Source of the DNA: Defluviitaleaceae bacterium
Lineage (GTDB): Bacteria; Bacillota; Clostridia; Lachnospirales; WQUN01
Assembly: GCA_009780585.1 (NCBI GenBank)
Contig: WQZS01000027.1
Span: 1-35,148 of the forward strand
DNA: 35,148 nucleotides
Direction: 5' to 3'
The notes beneath the pieces were generated by a model, which was given only the letters and a program-made list of their open reading frames with translations, searched no databases and had not been told where the DNA came from. Position 1 is the first letter of the stretch. Each line of letters starts with the position of its first letter. Shown in pieces: positions 25,593-33,773 of this stretch. Both the position numbers and the translations under genes were made by a program.

Positions 25593-27065
25593 ATGAAGCG
25601 TATATTTTTAGTCCTGTTCGTTGCCGCGCTTTCGGCGGTTTTAATGCCCGTTACCGTTACCGCCGGCGGCGCGTCGCACTATACCTATTCATATAACGAA
25701 TGGGGCATACCCATTCCTTCCCCCGACGCTTACCGCGTGACGGCGTTTATCTTGGGCGAACACTTGGGCGTGGGGAACTTTAACAACCCGCGGGATTTAC
25801 AGGTATGGGAAAATTACCTGTATGTGGTTGACACGAACAATAACCGCGTCGTGGTAATTAAATTCCAAGACGACGGCACTTTTGAGCTTGCCGAAGTGGT
25901 TACCCATGTGTATATCAACGGCGAAGCCAGCCCCTTAAACCGCCCCCACGGCATGTTCGTATCCCCGTGGATGCAGAATTACGGGCAAAAATGGATAGCC
26001 GATACGGAAAACCACCGTATCCTGCACACGGATGAAAACTGGAATGTACTGACCGTTATTGACCGTTCCAAGTTGGAATTGAGCGCGCTGGAGGATGACA
26101 GGCATTTCCTGCCGCTAAAATTGGCGGTGGACTTTTCGGGTCGGTTGTTCGCCCAGGTTGCCATGGTTAACCGCGGGCTGATGGAATTTGACAACGACGG
26201 TTATTTCGCGGGCTATATGGGCGCGCCCGATGTTACGATAAATCCGTGGCAGCGTTTTTGGCGCAGAATCAGCACGCGGGACCAGCGCGAGCGGGGCTGG
26301 CTTTTTGTCCCCGTGGATTATAACAACGTAACCATTGATAACGAAGGCTTCCTGTTCGTAACCTCCAGCGGACCCGACGTGGAACCCGTGCGCAGGCTCA
26401 ACGCCATGGGCTCCGACGTAATGATCCGCAACGGCTTTGAGGACCCCCAGGGCGACCTGTGGGTGGGGAACGCGGGGCATATTCAAGGGTCGAGCGTACT
26501 CATCGACGTGACCGCGCTGCCCAATAATACCTTTGTCGTGTTCGACCGCACACGCGGGCGTTTATTTGCCTACGATAACCAAGGCGAGCTCCTGTACGCG
26601 TGGGGCAGCTACGGCCATCACGAGGGCGCGTTTATGCTGCCTGTCGCGCTGGATTCCATGGGCTTTACGCTTTTTGCCCTGGACGCGACCACGGGTGCGG
26701 TTACGCGCTTTGATTTAACGGAATACGGCAGGCATATCAACGACGCGTTGGCGATGTATCAGCGCGGGCTGTACGAGGAAAGCTACGATATATGGCAGGA
26801 AGTATTGCGTATCAACGGCAACTTTAGCCTTGCCTACATCGGCGTGGCGCGCGCGCTCTTACGCCGCGGCTATTACCGCGACGCGATGGATTTGTTCCGT
26901 ATGCAAAACGATAACGCGAATTACGGCCGTGCCTTCGGCTTCTACCGCCGCCAATGGATGGAGGAATATTTTTGGATGTTCGCGGTGGTGCTGGGTGTGC
27001 TGATTGTGGTGCCGCCGGTGGTTAAGAAGGTAATTAAAGTGCGAAGGGAGATACTTGAGTCATGA
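25593..27065 (+). CDS. exported NHL-type beta-propeller with TPR and C-terminal membrane anchor
   Basis: 490 residues. A signal peptide (cleavage probably after VTVTA, near 24), then NHL-type propeller blades: NPRDLQVWENYLYVVDTNNN (near 65), GQKWIADTENHRILHTDEN, a blade near 250 (DNEGFLFVTS) and one near 320 (FVVFDRTRGRLFAYDNQGELL). A TPR-like helical part spans about 375-450 (AMYQRGLYEESYDIWQEVLR, LRRGYYRDAMDLF), then one TM (about 461-478) and a basic tail. The propeller and TPR would sit outside the membrane. It overlaps the YIP1 gene by 4 bp, so the two are probably partners. No catalytic motif is evident; a scaffold, glycan-binding or sensing role is inferred. Confidence 0.85.
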   Translation: MKRIFLVLFVAALSAVLMPVTVTAGGASHYTYSYNEWGIPIPSPDAYRVTAFILGEHLGVGNFNNPRDLQVWENYLYVVDTNNNRVVVIKFQDDGTFELAEVVTHVYINGEASPLNRPHGMFVSPWMQNYGQKWIADTENHRILHTDENWNVLTVIDRSKLELSALEDDRHFLPLKLAVDFSGRLFAQVAMVNRGLMEFDNDGYFAGYMGAPDVTINPWQRFWRRISTRDQRERGWLFVPVDYNNVTIDNEGFLFVTSSGPDVEPVRRLNAMGSDVMIRNGFEDPQGDLWVGNAGHIQGSSVLIDVTALPNNTFVVFDRTRGRLFAYDNQGELLYAWGSYGHHEGAFMLPVALDSMGFTLFALDATTGAVTRFDLTEYGRHINDALAMYQRGLYEESYDIWQEVLRINGNFSLAYIGVARALLRRGYYRDAMDLFRMQNDNANYGRAFGFYRRQWMEEYFWMFAVVLGVLIVVPPVVKKVIKVRREILES

Positions 27066-27724
27066 CCGCAAGGCTTACCCGTTTTGATTGGCATGGGTAT
27101 CTGCGCTCTTTGCGCTTCTCTTTGTATACCATGCGCCGCCCGTTGGACGGCTTTTGGGATTTGATACACGAAAAACGCGGGAGCATGGCGGCGGCGCATA
27201 CCATTGTGGCCATTGCCGTAATCGTTGAAATTCTCCGCCTTGTGCTTACCAACTTCCAATTTATTAACTTAAACATGGAGATGTTCAGCGCGTGGTGGGT
27301 GCTGGGGCAGATGGTGATTCCCATTCTCCTGTTCAGCGTTGCCAACTGGTGCTTGACCACGCTGTTCGACGGCAAGGGAAAAATCTCGCATATTTATATG
27401 GGTTACGCGTACGCCATGGTGCCGCAAATCATTATTAATGCCGCTTTGGTGCCCATCAGCCACGTAATAACCTACAGCGAAGGCGCGTTCCATTGGATGT
27501 TCACGATTATAGGGTATATGTGGTTTGTCCTTCTGTTGCTGTGCGCCATGAAGGAAATACACGATTACAGCTTTTCCAAATCAATCTTGACCACGATTCT
27601 GTCCCTTTTCGCCATCGGTATCATGATTTTCATTTTTATCATGTTCTTCGCGGTGGTAAGCGACGGCGTCGCGTACTTTGTCTCCATCGCGCAGGAAGCC
27701 ATATTCAGGATAAGGAGGGGATAG
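27062..27724 (+). CDS. YIP1-family membrane protein
   Basis: 220 residues with five or so hydrophobic segments (about 40-62, 75-98, 115-135, 145-162, 175-205) and the YIP1-like layout, including the WxLGQMVIP and YAMVPQIIINAALVP blocks. The N-terminal 35 residues are soluble and basic (YTMRRPLDGFWDLIHEKRGS), as common in bacterial YIP1 proteins. Function in bacteria is not established. Starts inside the propeller gene's stop (ATGA-type overlap) and lies 1 bp before the DUF5696-like gene. This suggests a membrane complex of these three products. Confidence 0.82.
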   Translation: MTARLTRFDWHGYLRSLRFSLYTMRRPLDGFWDLIHEKRGSMAAAHTIVAIAVIVEILRLVLTNFQFINLNMEMFSAWWVLGQMVIPILLFSVANWCLTTLFDGKGKISHIYMGYAYAMVPQIIINAALVPISHVITYSEGAFHWMFTIIGYMWFVLLLLCAMKEIHDYSFSKSILTTILSLFAIGIMIFIFIMFFAVVSDGVAYFVSIAQEAIFRIRRG

Positions 27725-27725
27725 C

Positions 27726-30206
27726 GTGAAAATTCTGTTGCTGCCGATTATTGTTATGCTCCTGCTCCTTACCGCCTGCGCCGCGCGGGAGCGTGACGGC
27801 GGGGAAATCATCACCCATCGGCAAGACCCGAACGCCCCGCCCGTCATTTCCATTGATAACGGCATCCTGCGATTGGACTTCCTAACGCAAACGGCGGAGA
27901 TCGTCCTAACCGACCTTGCCACGGGACACACCTTCCGTTCCACGCCGGAGGGCGCGGCCACCTGCGACGAATCCGCCGCCATCGAACGCTTTTACATGCA
28001 ATCCTTACTTTTAATGGAATATCAGAACCGTTCCAGCAGTACATGGACGGAGGACGCTTACCGTTTTTCCGTACGGGGCGGCACCTTTACGCAAGCCGTT
28101 GTGGACGGCGGCATTGAAGTGTACTTCACCATCGGCAGTATCATGGAGGTTTTCCACATACCCGACGCCATTTACGCCGACCGTTTTTATACCTTCCTTG
28201 AGGAAATGCCCAGGCGCGACCGCTTGCAAGTGTTGAACATCTACAGCTCAACCCCCAACGACGAAGGCGAAGCCGTTTACACCCTGCGGGAGGATATACC
28301 CTCCGCCCTGCGGAGCATGGTACAGGAAATATTGGCGGAAGCGGGTTACACCTACGAGGACTGGACGGCGGACATGGCGTACTTCGGCATCGCTACGGAA
28401 ATCGACCAAGCCGTGTTTAACGTGACGATGCGCTTTACGCTGGACGGCAACGCCATGGTCGTGACGATCCCCTTCGACGGGATCAATTACAACCCCACTT
28501 TCATGCCCACCCACTTGACCGTTATGCCGTACTTCGGCGCGGGCCACGCGGCGGATGACGGTTATTTGTTTGTACCCGACGGTTCGGGTTCCCTCATGTT
28601 CTTTGATACGGTGCGGCATAATCAGAACCCCTTCGCCGCCCGCGTATACGGCTGGGACGAAGCCATCATGCGTACCATGCTGATCCGTGACAACCGCGCG
28701 GCTTTCCCCGTATTCGGCGTATACCGCAACGGCGCGACCTTCGCCGCCATCATAGACGAGGGCGCGTCTTACGCGTCCATACACGCGGAGGCCGCCGGGA
28801 TGCGCGCGCCCTGGAGCCGTGTGCATCCTACCTTCCGCTTGTTGCACGGCGCGTCGCTGGACGTTGCCGGGCGCACGGGCGACCGGTTGTTGATGCACGA
28901 ATGGGAACTGCCCCGCGGGGAGCAAATTGTCATACGCTACACGGTAGCCGACCCCGGCTATGTGGGCATGGCACATGCCTTCCGTGAATTTTTGCAAACA
29001 CGCTTCCCGCAATTAAACGAACGCAACGCCGCCCCCGTAACCGCTGTGGTGGAAATATTGGGTGCCGCGCTTACCCCCCAGCATTTGATGGGTTTCCCCG
29101 TTGACAGGCCCTTCGCGCTTACGAGTTTTTCCGAAGCGGCGGATATGATGCAAACCCTTTCGGACTACGGCTGGAGCAACCTGTCCGTAAAGATGCGCGG
29201 CGCGCATAACAAATCCATCGACCACGAAATCCCCTTGGGCTTTAATCTGATACGCCAATTGGGCAACCGCCGCGCCTTTGATAATATGCTGGATACGGCG
29301 GCGCGGCTGGGCTATAACTTTTATATCGAAGGCGATTTTATGTTCATGCGGGGCAACCGATGGTTTAACGGCTTTTCGCCCAACCGCGACGCCGCCCGCC
29401 AAGCCAACCGCAGCCGTATGGAGCATAGCGGCTTTTCGCCCGTATACTTCGGCCAATTGGGCGCGGCGTCCATTATGGCGGACCCCGTCATCGTTGCCCG
29501 GCCGGAATTTATGATGGACACAGCCCGTAATTTTATTGACGAAGCCGCGGACAGGGGCGTTAACAATATCGCGTTCCGCTCCATGGCAAGCGCGCTGGCG
29601 GGTGACTTCCACGAAAACCGCCACGTCAGCCGCGAGGCGAGTATGCGCATGCGCATGGATTTGCTGCAAGGGTTGTCGGACGGGGGCACGGGCGTATGGT
29701 TAAATTACGGGTTCGCCTACGGTGTACCCTTCGCCGACGTGATAACGGGTATGCCGCTGACGGACCAAAACTTTAACATTACGGACATGCACGTACCCTT
29801 TTATGCCATCGTTTTGCACGGGCTGGTGCCCTTCGCGGGGCGCCCGATCAATTTGGCGGAGGATTTCTCCCTGCATTTGCTAAACACCGTCGAAAGCGGC
29901 GCGACGCTGTTCTTAAGCTTTATGGACGCGTCCACGGCCGATTTACAAGTTTCACGCTACCGCAGGTATTTTTCCAACGAATTCGGCAGGTGGTCGGGTG
30001 TCGCCAATGAATTGTATCAACGCCATACGCGGGACTTCGGGCATTTATATAACCAATTGATTGTCGGCCACCAAATCCTGTGCCGCACGGGCGTTACGGT
30101 TACGGTATACGAGGACGGCACCCGCGTGTATGTAAATACGACTATGGCTGACTATAACGGCGCGGTATCCGTACCCGCGCAGCGTTATACGGTAGTGAGG
30201 GGGTAG
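27726..30206 (+). CDS. DUF5696-like lipoprotein, putative glycan-active surface protein
   Basis: 826 residues starting at GTG, with AAGGAGGGG about 6 nt before it. Signal peptide ends LLTAC, lipid cysteine at 18. The first 300 residues are beta-rich (FDGINYNPTFMPTHLTVMPYFG, YLFVPDGSGSLMFFD). The C-terminal half looks like an alpha/beta barrel of the DUF5696 family: YGWSNLSVKMRGAH near 480, YNFYIEGDFMFMRGN near 530, the stretch FRSMASALAGDFHENRHVSRE near 620-640, then VWLNYGFAYGVPFADVITGMP. The acidic/aromatic content fits a glycosidase-like fold, but no activity is known to me for the family, so cleavage of the imported glycan is inference. Between the YIP1 gene and a second permease pair. 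Confidence 0.8.
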   Translation: MKILLLPIIVMLLLLTACAARERDGGEIITHRQDPNAPPVISIDNGILRLDFLTQTAEIVLTDLATGHTFRSTPEGAATCDESAAIERFYMQSLLLMEYQNRSSSTWTEDAYRFSVRGGTFTQAVVDGGIEVYFTIGSIMEVFHIPDAIYADRFYTFLEEMPRRDRLQVLNIYSSTPNDEGEAVYTLREDIPSALRSMVQEILAEAGYTYEDWTADMAYFGIATEIDQAVFNVTMRFTLDGNAMVVTIPFDGINYNPTFMPTHLTVMPYFGAGHAADDGYLFVPDGSGSLMFFDTVRHNQNPFAARVYGWDEAIMRTMLIRDNRAAFPVFGVYRNGATFAAIIDEGASYASIHAEAAGMRAPWSRVHPTFRLLHGASLDVAGRTGDRLLMHEWELPRGEQIVIRYTVADPGYVGMAHAFREFLQTRFPQLNERNAAPVTAVVEILGAALTPQHLMGFPVDRPFALTSFSEAADMMQTLSDYGWSNLSVKMRGAHNKSIDHEIPLGFNLIRQLGNRRAFDNMLDTAARLGYNFYIEGDFMFMRGNRWFNGFSPNRDAARQANRSRMEHSGFSPVYFGQLGAASIMADPVIVARPEFMMDTARNFIDEAADRGVNNIAFRSMASALAGDFHENRHVSREASMRMRMDLLQGLSDGGTGVWLNYGFAYGVPFADVITGMPLTDQNFNITDMHVPFYAIVLHGLVPFAGRPINLAEDFSLHLLNTVESGATLFLSFMDASTADLQVSRYRRYFSNEFGRWSGVANELYQRHTRDFGHLYNQLIVGHQILCRTGVTVTVYEDGTRVYVNTTMADYNGAVSVPAQRYTVVRG

Positions 30207-30209
30207 GGC

Positions 30210-31118
30210 GTGAAACTGACGATGCGCGGCAAGAACGCGGTGGCGGGTTATTTGTTCATAGCGCCTTTTGTATTGGGCTTCCTTGCGTTTATGGCTTACC
30301 CGCTGTACCAAAACATACGCATGGCGTTCTCCACCGTAACGGTGGACTTCGCCAACGACGAGTTCTCCATGGCTTGGGCGGGGCTGGAAAATATCCGCAG
30401 GGCGCTCCTGGTAGACCCCGATTTTACGCAGTATTTGGTGGAAGAATTGATTGCCATGGGGCTGTTGGTGTTGCCCGTGCTGATATTCAGCCTGTTTATC
30501 GCCGTACTGCTTAACAGGGCGTTCCCGGGGCGCGGCTTCGTGCGCGCGGTGTTCTTTTTACCCGTTATCCTTGCCAGCGGCGTATTGGTGGGTATCGAAA
30601 CCAATAATTCGCTGTTAAGCCTGGTTTCCGAGCAAATACAAAACCAAAACGCCATGCGCGCCAACGTTACGGGCGTGATCGAAAGCATACTCGTAGCGGA
30701 ATTTGGCGCGGGTGTAGCGGATAGGTTTATCGAATACATTATGGCGGTGGTGAACCAAATCTACACCATCGCCATGGCCAGCGGCATCCAAATCGTTATC
30801 TTCCTGGCGGGTTTGCAAACCATTAACCCCAGCATCTACGAGGCATCCAGCATTGAAGGCGCAACGGGTTGGGAAAACTTTTGGAAGATTACCTTCCCCA
30901 TGATAAGCCCCATGATACTGGTCGTGGTCATCTATTCCATCGTGGACTTTATGAGCCGAACCGACGGCGAAATCATGGGTATGATCGACATTGTGGTTAA
31001 CCGCTGGCGCGAGTTCGGCTTCGGCTCCGCCATCGCCATGATTTACTTTACCGTGATTGCCGCGGTGTTAGCCATCGTCGGATTCCTTATTTCAAAGCTG
31101 GTGTATTATTATGATTAA
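30210..31118 (+). CDS. sugar ABC transporter permease (UgpA/MalF type), pair 2
   Basis: 302 residues from a GTG preceded by GAGGGGG. Six transmembrane segments and EAA loop IYEASSIEGATGWENFWKITFP near 210. Less usual is a long loop between TM segments (about 125-185) with NNSLLSLVSEQIQNQN and MAVVNQIYTI. It overlaps its partner permease by 8 bp. Second CUT1 channel within the same locus; again no ATPase. Confidence 0.92.
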   Translation: MKLTMRGKNAVAGYLFIAPFVLGFLAFMAYPLYQNIRMAFSTVTVDFANDEFSMAWAGLENIRRALLVDPDFTQYLVEELIAMGLLVLPVLIFSLFIAVLLNRAFPGRGFVRAVFFLPVILASGVLVGIETNNSLLSLVSEQIQNQNAMRANVTGVIESILVAEFGAGVADRFIEYIMAVVNQIYTIAMASGIQIVIFLAGLQTINPSIYEASSIEGATGWENFWKITFPMISPMILVVVIYSIVDFMSRTDGEIMGMIDIVVNRWREFGFGSAIAMIYFTVIAAVLAIVGFLISKLVYYYD

Positions 31119-32106
31119 GCGGACCTATTGGCAGCGCAATACCGCTACCGACGGCTACCTGCTGCGCCGCGATGTCAGCCGTGTGCTGGGCAATTTCCTT
31201 ATGGTGGTTTTGTTGTTCGGCCTGTGCTTTTTGATATTACAGCCGCTGCTGCACCAATTGTCCAACACCTTCATGAGCCGTGACGACCTGTTCGACCCCA
31301 CGGTGATTGCCATCCCGCGCTACCCCACCACGGAACACTTCCGCCTGGGGCTGGAGCTTATGTATTACTGGCAATCCTTGTGGCGTACGCTGGCGATCAC
31401 CTTCAGCATGTCATTATTGCAAATTTCCGCTTGTACCTTGGTTGCGTACGGTTTTGCCCGCTTTAACTTCCCGGGTAAGCGGTTTTGGTTTGTATGCGTG
31501 ATGATTACGATATTGATACCGCCGCATATCCTGCGCTCCGCCATGTTCATTAATTTCCGCTTCTTCGAGTTCTTCGGGTTTATCCCGCTGTTTACGGGGG
31601 GTTCGGTTAACCTGCTGGACACTTTGCAAGGCTATACGCTGTTGTCCGCAACGGCGATGGGCTTGCGCAACGGCTTGTATATCTTTATCCTGCGGCAATA
31701 TTTCCGTAACATGCCCAAAGAACTGGAGGAAGCCGCGTGGGTGGACGGTTGCGGCAAGCTGCGCACCTTCGCGCAAATCATGCTGCCCGATGCCGTACCC
31801 GTTTTGATGTCGTGCTTCCTGTTCGCCTTCGTTTGGCAATGGACGGACGGCTTTTACGCGGGTATGTTCCTGCGCAGCTTTGGGATGATGGCGGAGCAGA
31901 TGGCGGGGCTGGGCGATTATTTTGCTTCCTGGTATGTCGTTTCGATAGGCGCGGCGGAGGGCGGACTTATGCTTGCGCCCATTGCGCTGGTGGAGGTCAT
32001 GGTTTCCGTCGGTGTGCTGCTGGGTATTGCGCCGTTGATCCTTGTGTATTTATTCGCCCAGCGGTATTTCGTGGAAAGTATTGGGCAGAGCGGCATAAAA
32101 ATGTAG
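31111..32106 (+). CDS. sugar ABC transporter permease (UgpE/MalG type), pair 2
   Basis: 331 residues, six transmembrane segments, EAA loop LEEAAWVDGCGKLRTFAQIMLP near 205. The ATG lies inside the previous gene, 8 bp before its stop, so translation is coupled. The C-terminal part has an extra hydrophobic stretch (LMLAPIALVEVMVSVGVLLGI). A palindrome follows before the binding-protein gene. Confidence 0.92.
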   Translation: MIKRTYWQRNTATDGYLLRRDVSRVLGNFLMVVLLFGLCFLILQPLLHQLSNTFMSRDDLFDPTVIAIPRYPTTEHFRLGLELMYYWQSLWRTLAITFSMSLLQISACTLVAYGFARFNFPGKRFWFVCVMITILIPPHILRSAMFINFRFFEFFGFIPLFTGGSVNLLDTLQGYTLLSATAMGLRNGLYIFILRQYFRNMPKELEEAAWVDGCGKLRTFAQIMLPDAVPVLMSCFLFAFVWQWTDGFYAGMFLRSFGMMAEQMAGLGDYFASWYVVSIGAAEGGLMLAPIALVEVMVSVGVLLGIAPLILVYLFAQRYFVESIGQSGIKM

Positions 32107-32113
32107 GGTACGG

Positions 32114-32140
32114 AACTTTTGCTCGCCACGAGCAAAAGTT
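32114..32140 (+). repeat. intercistronic stem-loop 3, 12-bp perfect palindrome
   Basis: AACTTTTGCTCG (32114-32125) pairs perfectly with 32129-32140 around CCA. The next bases are AACGATAATC with no T-run. As at 20209-20262 its arms begin AACTT and end AAGTT. It lies between the permease pair and the binding-protein gene, a place where such structures often set the ratio of binding protein to permease. Confidence 0.8.
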
Positions 32141-32171
32141 AACGATAATCAAAACCCGAAAGGAGAAAAAA

Positions 32172-33656
32172 ATGAGCAAATTTTTAAAATTCGCATTAAC
32201 CGCCGTTGTGCTGGCGTTCGCCCTTGCCTTCGTAACGTCATGCGGCGGCGGCAGCAACAACGAACCCGAAGCCCCGACACCCACCCCAACGGCAACGCCC
32301 GCCGCCACCGTGGATGCGACACCGCAACCGGTGGCCACGCCGCCACCGCGCGACCTTGGCGGTATCGAAATCCTTATCGCCAACTGGTGGAACGACGACT
32401 GTACGGAAACCTTTAACTACGCGGGCGCGGGCATTATAGACCGTATGGTTTGGGAACACCGCAGGGAGCTGGAGCAAAAGCATAACTTCCGCATCCGTAA
32501 CGTGCGCGTGGGTAACTGGGCGGCGGCACGGGATTTGTTCCCCGACTTGCTGGCCACGGGCAGTCGTGAATACCAGGTAATGGCGTTGGAACCGAGCTGG
32601 TTCCTGGCGTTAAACGCTGACGGCGCGTTCGCGCCCATGCCCATGGAACATTTTGAACGCTTCCCCGAGGTTAACTGGCAGCCCGGTCACCTTGAGCTTT
32701 CCATGCGCAACGGTCATCCCCACGGCTTTACCACGGAAACCTTTACCTCCGGCGGTATCGCGTTTAACATGCGCCTGTTCGAAGAAGCGGGTTTGCCCGG
32801 GGATTACCTGTTCCAATTGCAAGCAAGCAACACCTGGACTTGGGATAACTTCCTGCGTGTGGCGCGTCAGGTACGGCAATTTGACGCCGAAGGCAACATC
32901 ACCGTGTGGCCTATCCTCGGCTTCCACCAAGATATGTTCGAACTTGCATTGTCGTCAAACAACGCGGACTTGGCGGGTATCGACCCCGTAACGGGGCTTT
33001 TCGTGAACACCACCACTTCCACGGAAGTATTTGAAACGTTGGAACTAATGGTACAGGTGCGCGAGGAAATGCTTGCGTCCCATGAAGTGGATTTCGACGA
33101 CGCCGAATGGAACTATTTTGTCGATGCGTTTAACGCGGGACACGGTGCCATGCGCCCCGGGATGTCGCACATCGTCGGTGATATTCAAGTAAATGACCCG
33201 TGGGGCTGGGTTACCTTCCCGCGCGGGCCTTCCTCACCGTGGACCGACGGCTACATGGGCGGCGTCAGCGGCGGTAACTTTATGGCGATCCCCCATGTAT
33301 TTAACCCCGATGAAGTGGACGCTATCATGTACGCCCTTGGCTTGTGGAACAGCCCGTTGCCCGACGGCGACGAGGACGACTGGATGATAGGACAGTATGC
33401 CAACTTCTATGACCCCAGAAGCGTGGAGGAAACCATGGCATTGTGGACACGCAACCCCGATTGGCTGCGCCTGCGTGTGTACCGCGTGTTGCCGGGCAAC
33501 ATCCAATTGGGCGAATCCTTTGCGTGGCGCGTATGGAGCGGTCCCGACGGTCCCAGCGCGAGCAATTTATGGGGTGCGGCTGTCATCGTGGAAGAAGCCC
33601 AACAGGTGTGGAACGAAAACATCGCCCGCGCCAACGCCATGATAAGCGGCAGATAA
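32172..33656 (+). CDS. sugar-binding lipoprotein, second locus
   Basis: 494 residues. The start ATG at 32172 has GGAG 6 nt upstream; the open frame extends further 5' to 31737, but that part overlaps the permease gene and has no start signals. Signal peptide ends FVTSC with lipid cysteine at 24, followed by a Pro/Thr/Ala spacer (about 32-60). Family-1 solute-binding fold: PDLLATGSREYQVMALEPSW near 120, SGGIAFNMRLFEEAGLP near 190, TWTWDNFLRVARQV, and a C-terminal SFAWRVWSGPDGP. Serves permease pair 2. A weak terminator follows at 33658. Confidence 0.92.
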   Translation: MSKFLKFALTAVVLAFALAFVTSCGGGSNNEPEAPTPTPTATPAATVDATPQPVATPPPRDLGGIEILIANWWNDDCTETFNYAGAGIIDRMVWEHRRELEQKHNFRIRNVRVGNWAAARDLFPDLLATGSREYQVMALEPSWFLALNADGAFAPMPMEHFERFPEVNWQPGHLELSMRNGHPHGFTTETFTSGGIAFNMRLFEEAGLPGDYLFQLQASNTWTWDNFLRVARQVRQFDAEGNITVWPILGFHQDMFELALSSNNADLAGIDPVTGLFVNTTTSTEVFETLELMVQVREEMLASHEVDFDDAEWNYFVDAFNAGHGAMRPGMSHIVGDIQVNDPWGWVTFPRGPSSPWTDGYMGGVSGGNFMAIPHVFNPDEVDAIMYALGLWNSPLPDGDEDDWMIGQYANFYDPRSVEETMALWTRNPDWLRLRVYRVLPGNIQLGESFAWRVWSGPDGPSASNLWGAAVIVEEAQQVWNENIARANAMISGR

Positions 33657-33657
33657 A

Positions 33658-33682
33658 TTTAGCAAAAAAGCTAAAATTTTTT
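33658..33682 (+). terminator. weak rho-independent terminator overlapping the next promoter
   Basis: TTTAGC (33658-33663), six A, GCTAAA (33670-33675), then A and six T (33677-33682). The stem is only 6 bp, but the T-run is good. The last two T residues are the first two bases of the next -35. Confidence 0.6.
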
Positions 33683-33709
33683 GACAAAATCCACTATCAA
33701 TTGTATAAT
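33681..33709 (+). promoter_or_regulatory. consensus sigma-A promoter
   Basis: TTGACA (33681-33686), 17-nt spacer, TATAAT (33704-33709): all twelve consensus positions with ideal spacing. It drives the lipoprotein gene at 33774 and is the strongest promoter in the window by sequence. Confidence 0.92.
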
Positions 33710-33719
33710 CTGACCGAAA

Positions 33720-33744
33720 TCTCAATAAGCGCTGTGCTTTGAGA
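33720..33744 (+). promoter_or_regulatory. 5' leader hairpin or operator
   Basis: TCTCA (33720-33724) pairs with TGAGA (33740-33744), and AAGC (33727-33730) with GCTT (33736-33739), with a 2-nt bulge and a 5-nt loop. It lies a few bases after the expected start site (near 33716) and 30 nt before the ATG. It could bind a repressor or stabilise the message. Confidence 0.5.
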
Positions 33745-33773
33745 TAACAACATAAAATGAGAGGAGAACGAAC

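Noticed and set aside
28248..29669. Long reverse-strand frames of 254 and 218 codons opposite the DUF5696-like gene
   Set aside because: Shadows caused by high GC at third positions; the forward gene has a signal peptide, ribosome binding site and family similarity.
31737..32171. Upstream extension of the binding-protein reading frame (about 145 extra residues)
   Set aside because: It overlaps the permease gene in another frame and is low in sense. The ATG at 32172 has a good ribosome binding site and starts a proper lipoprotein signal peptide.
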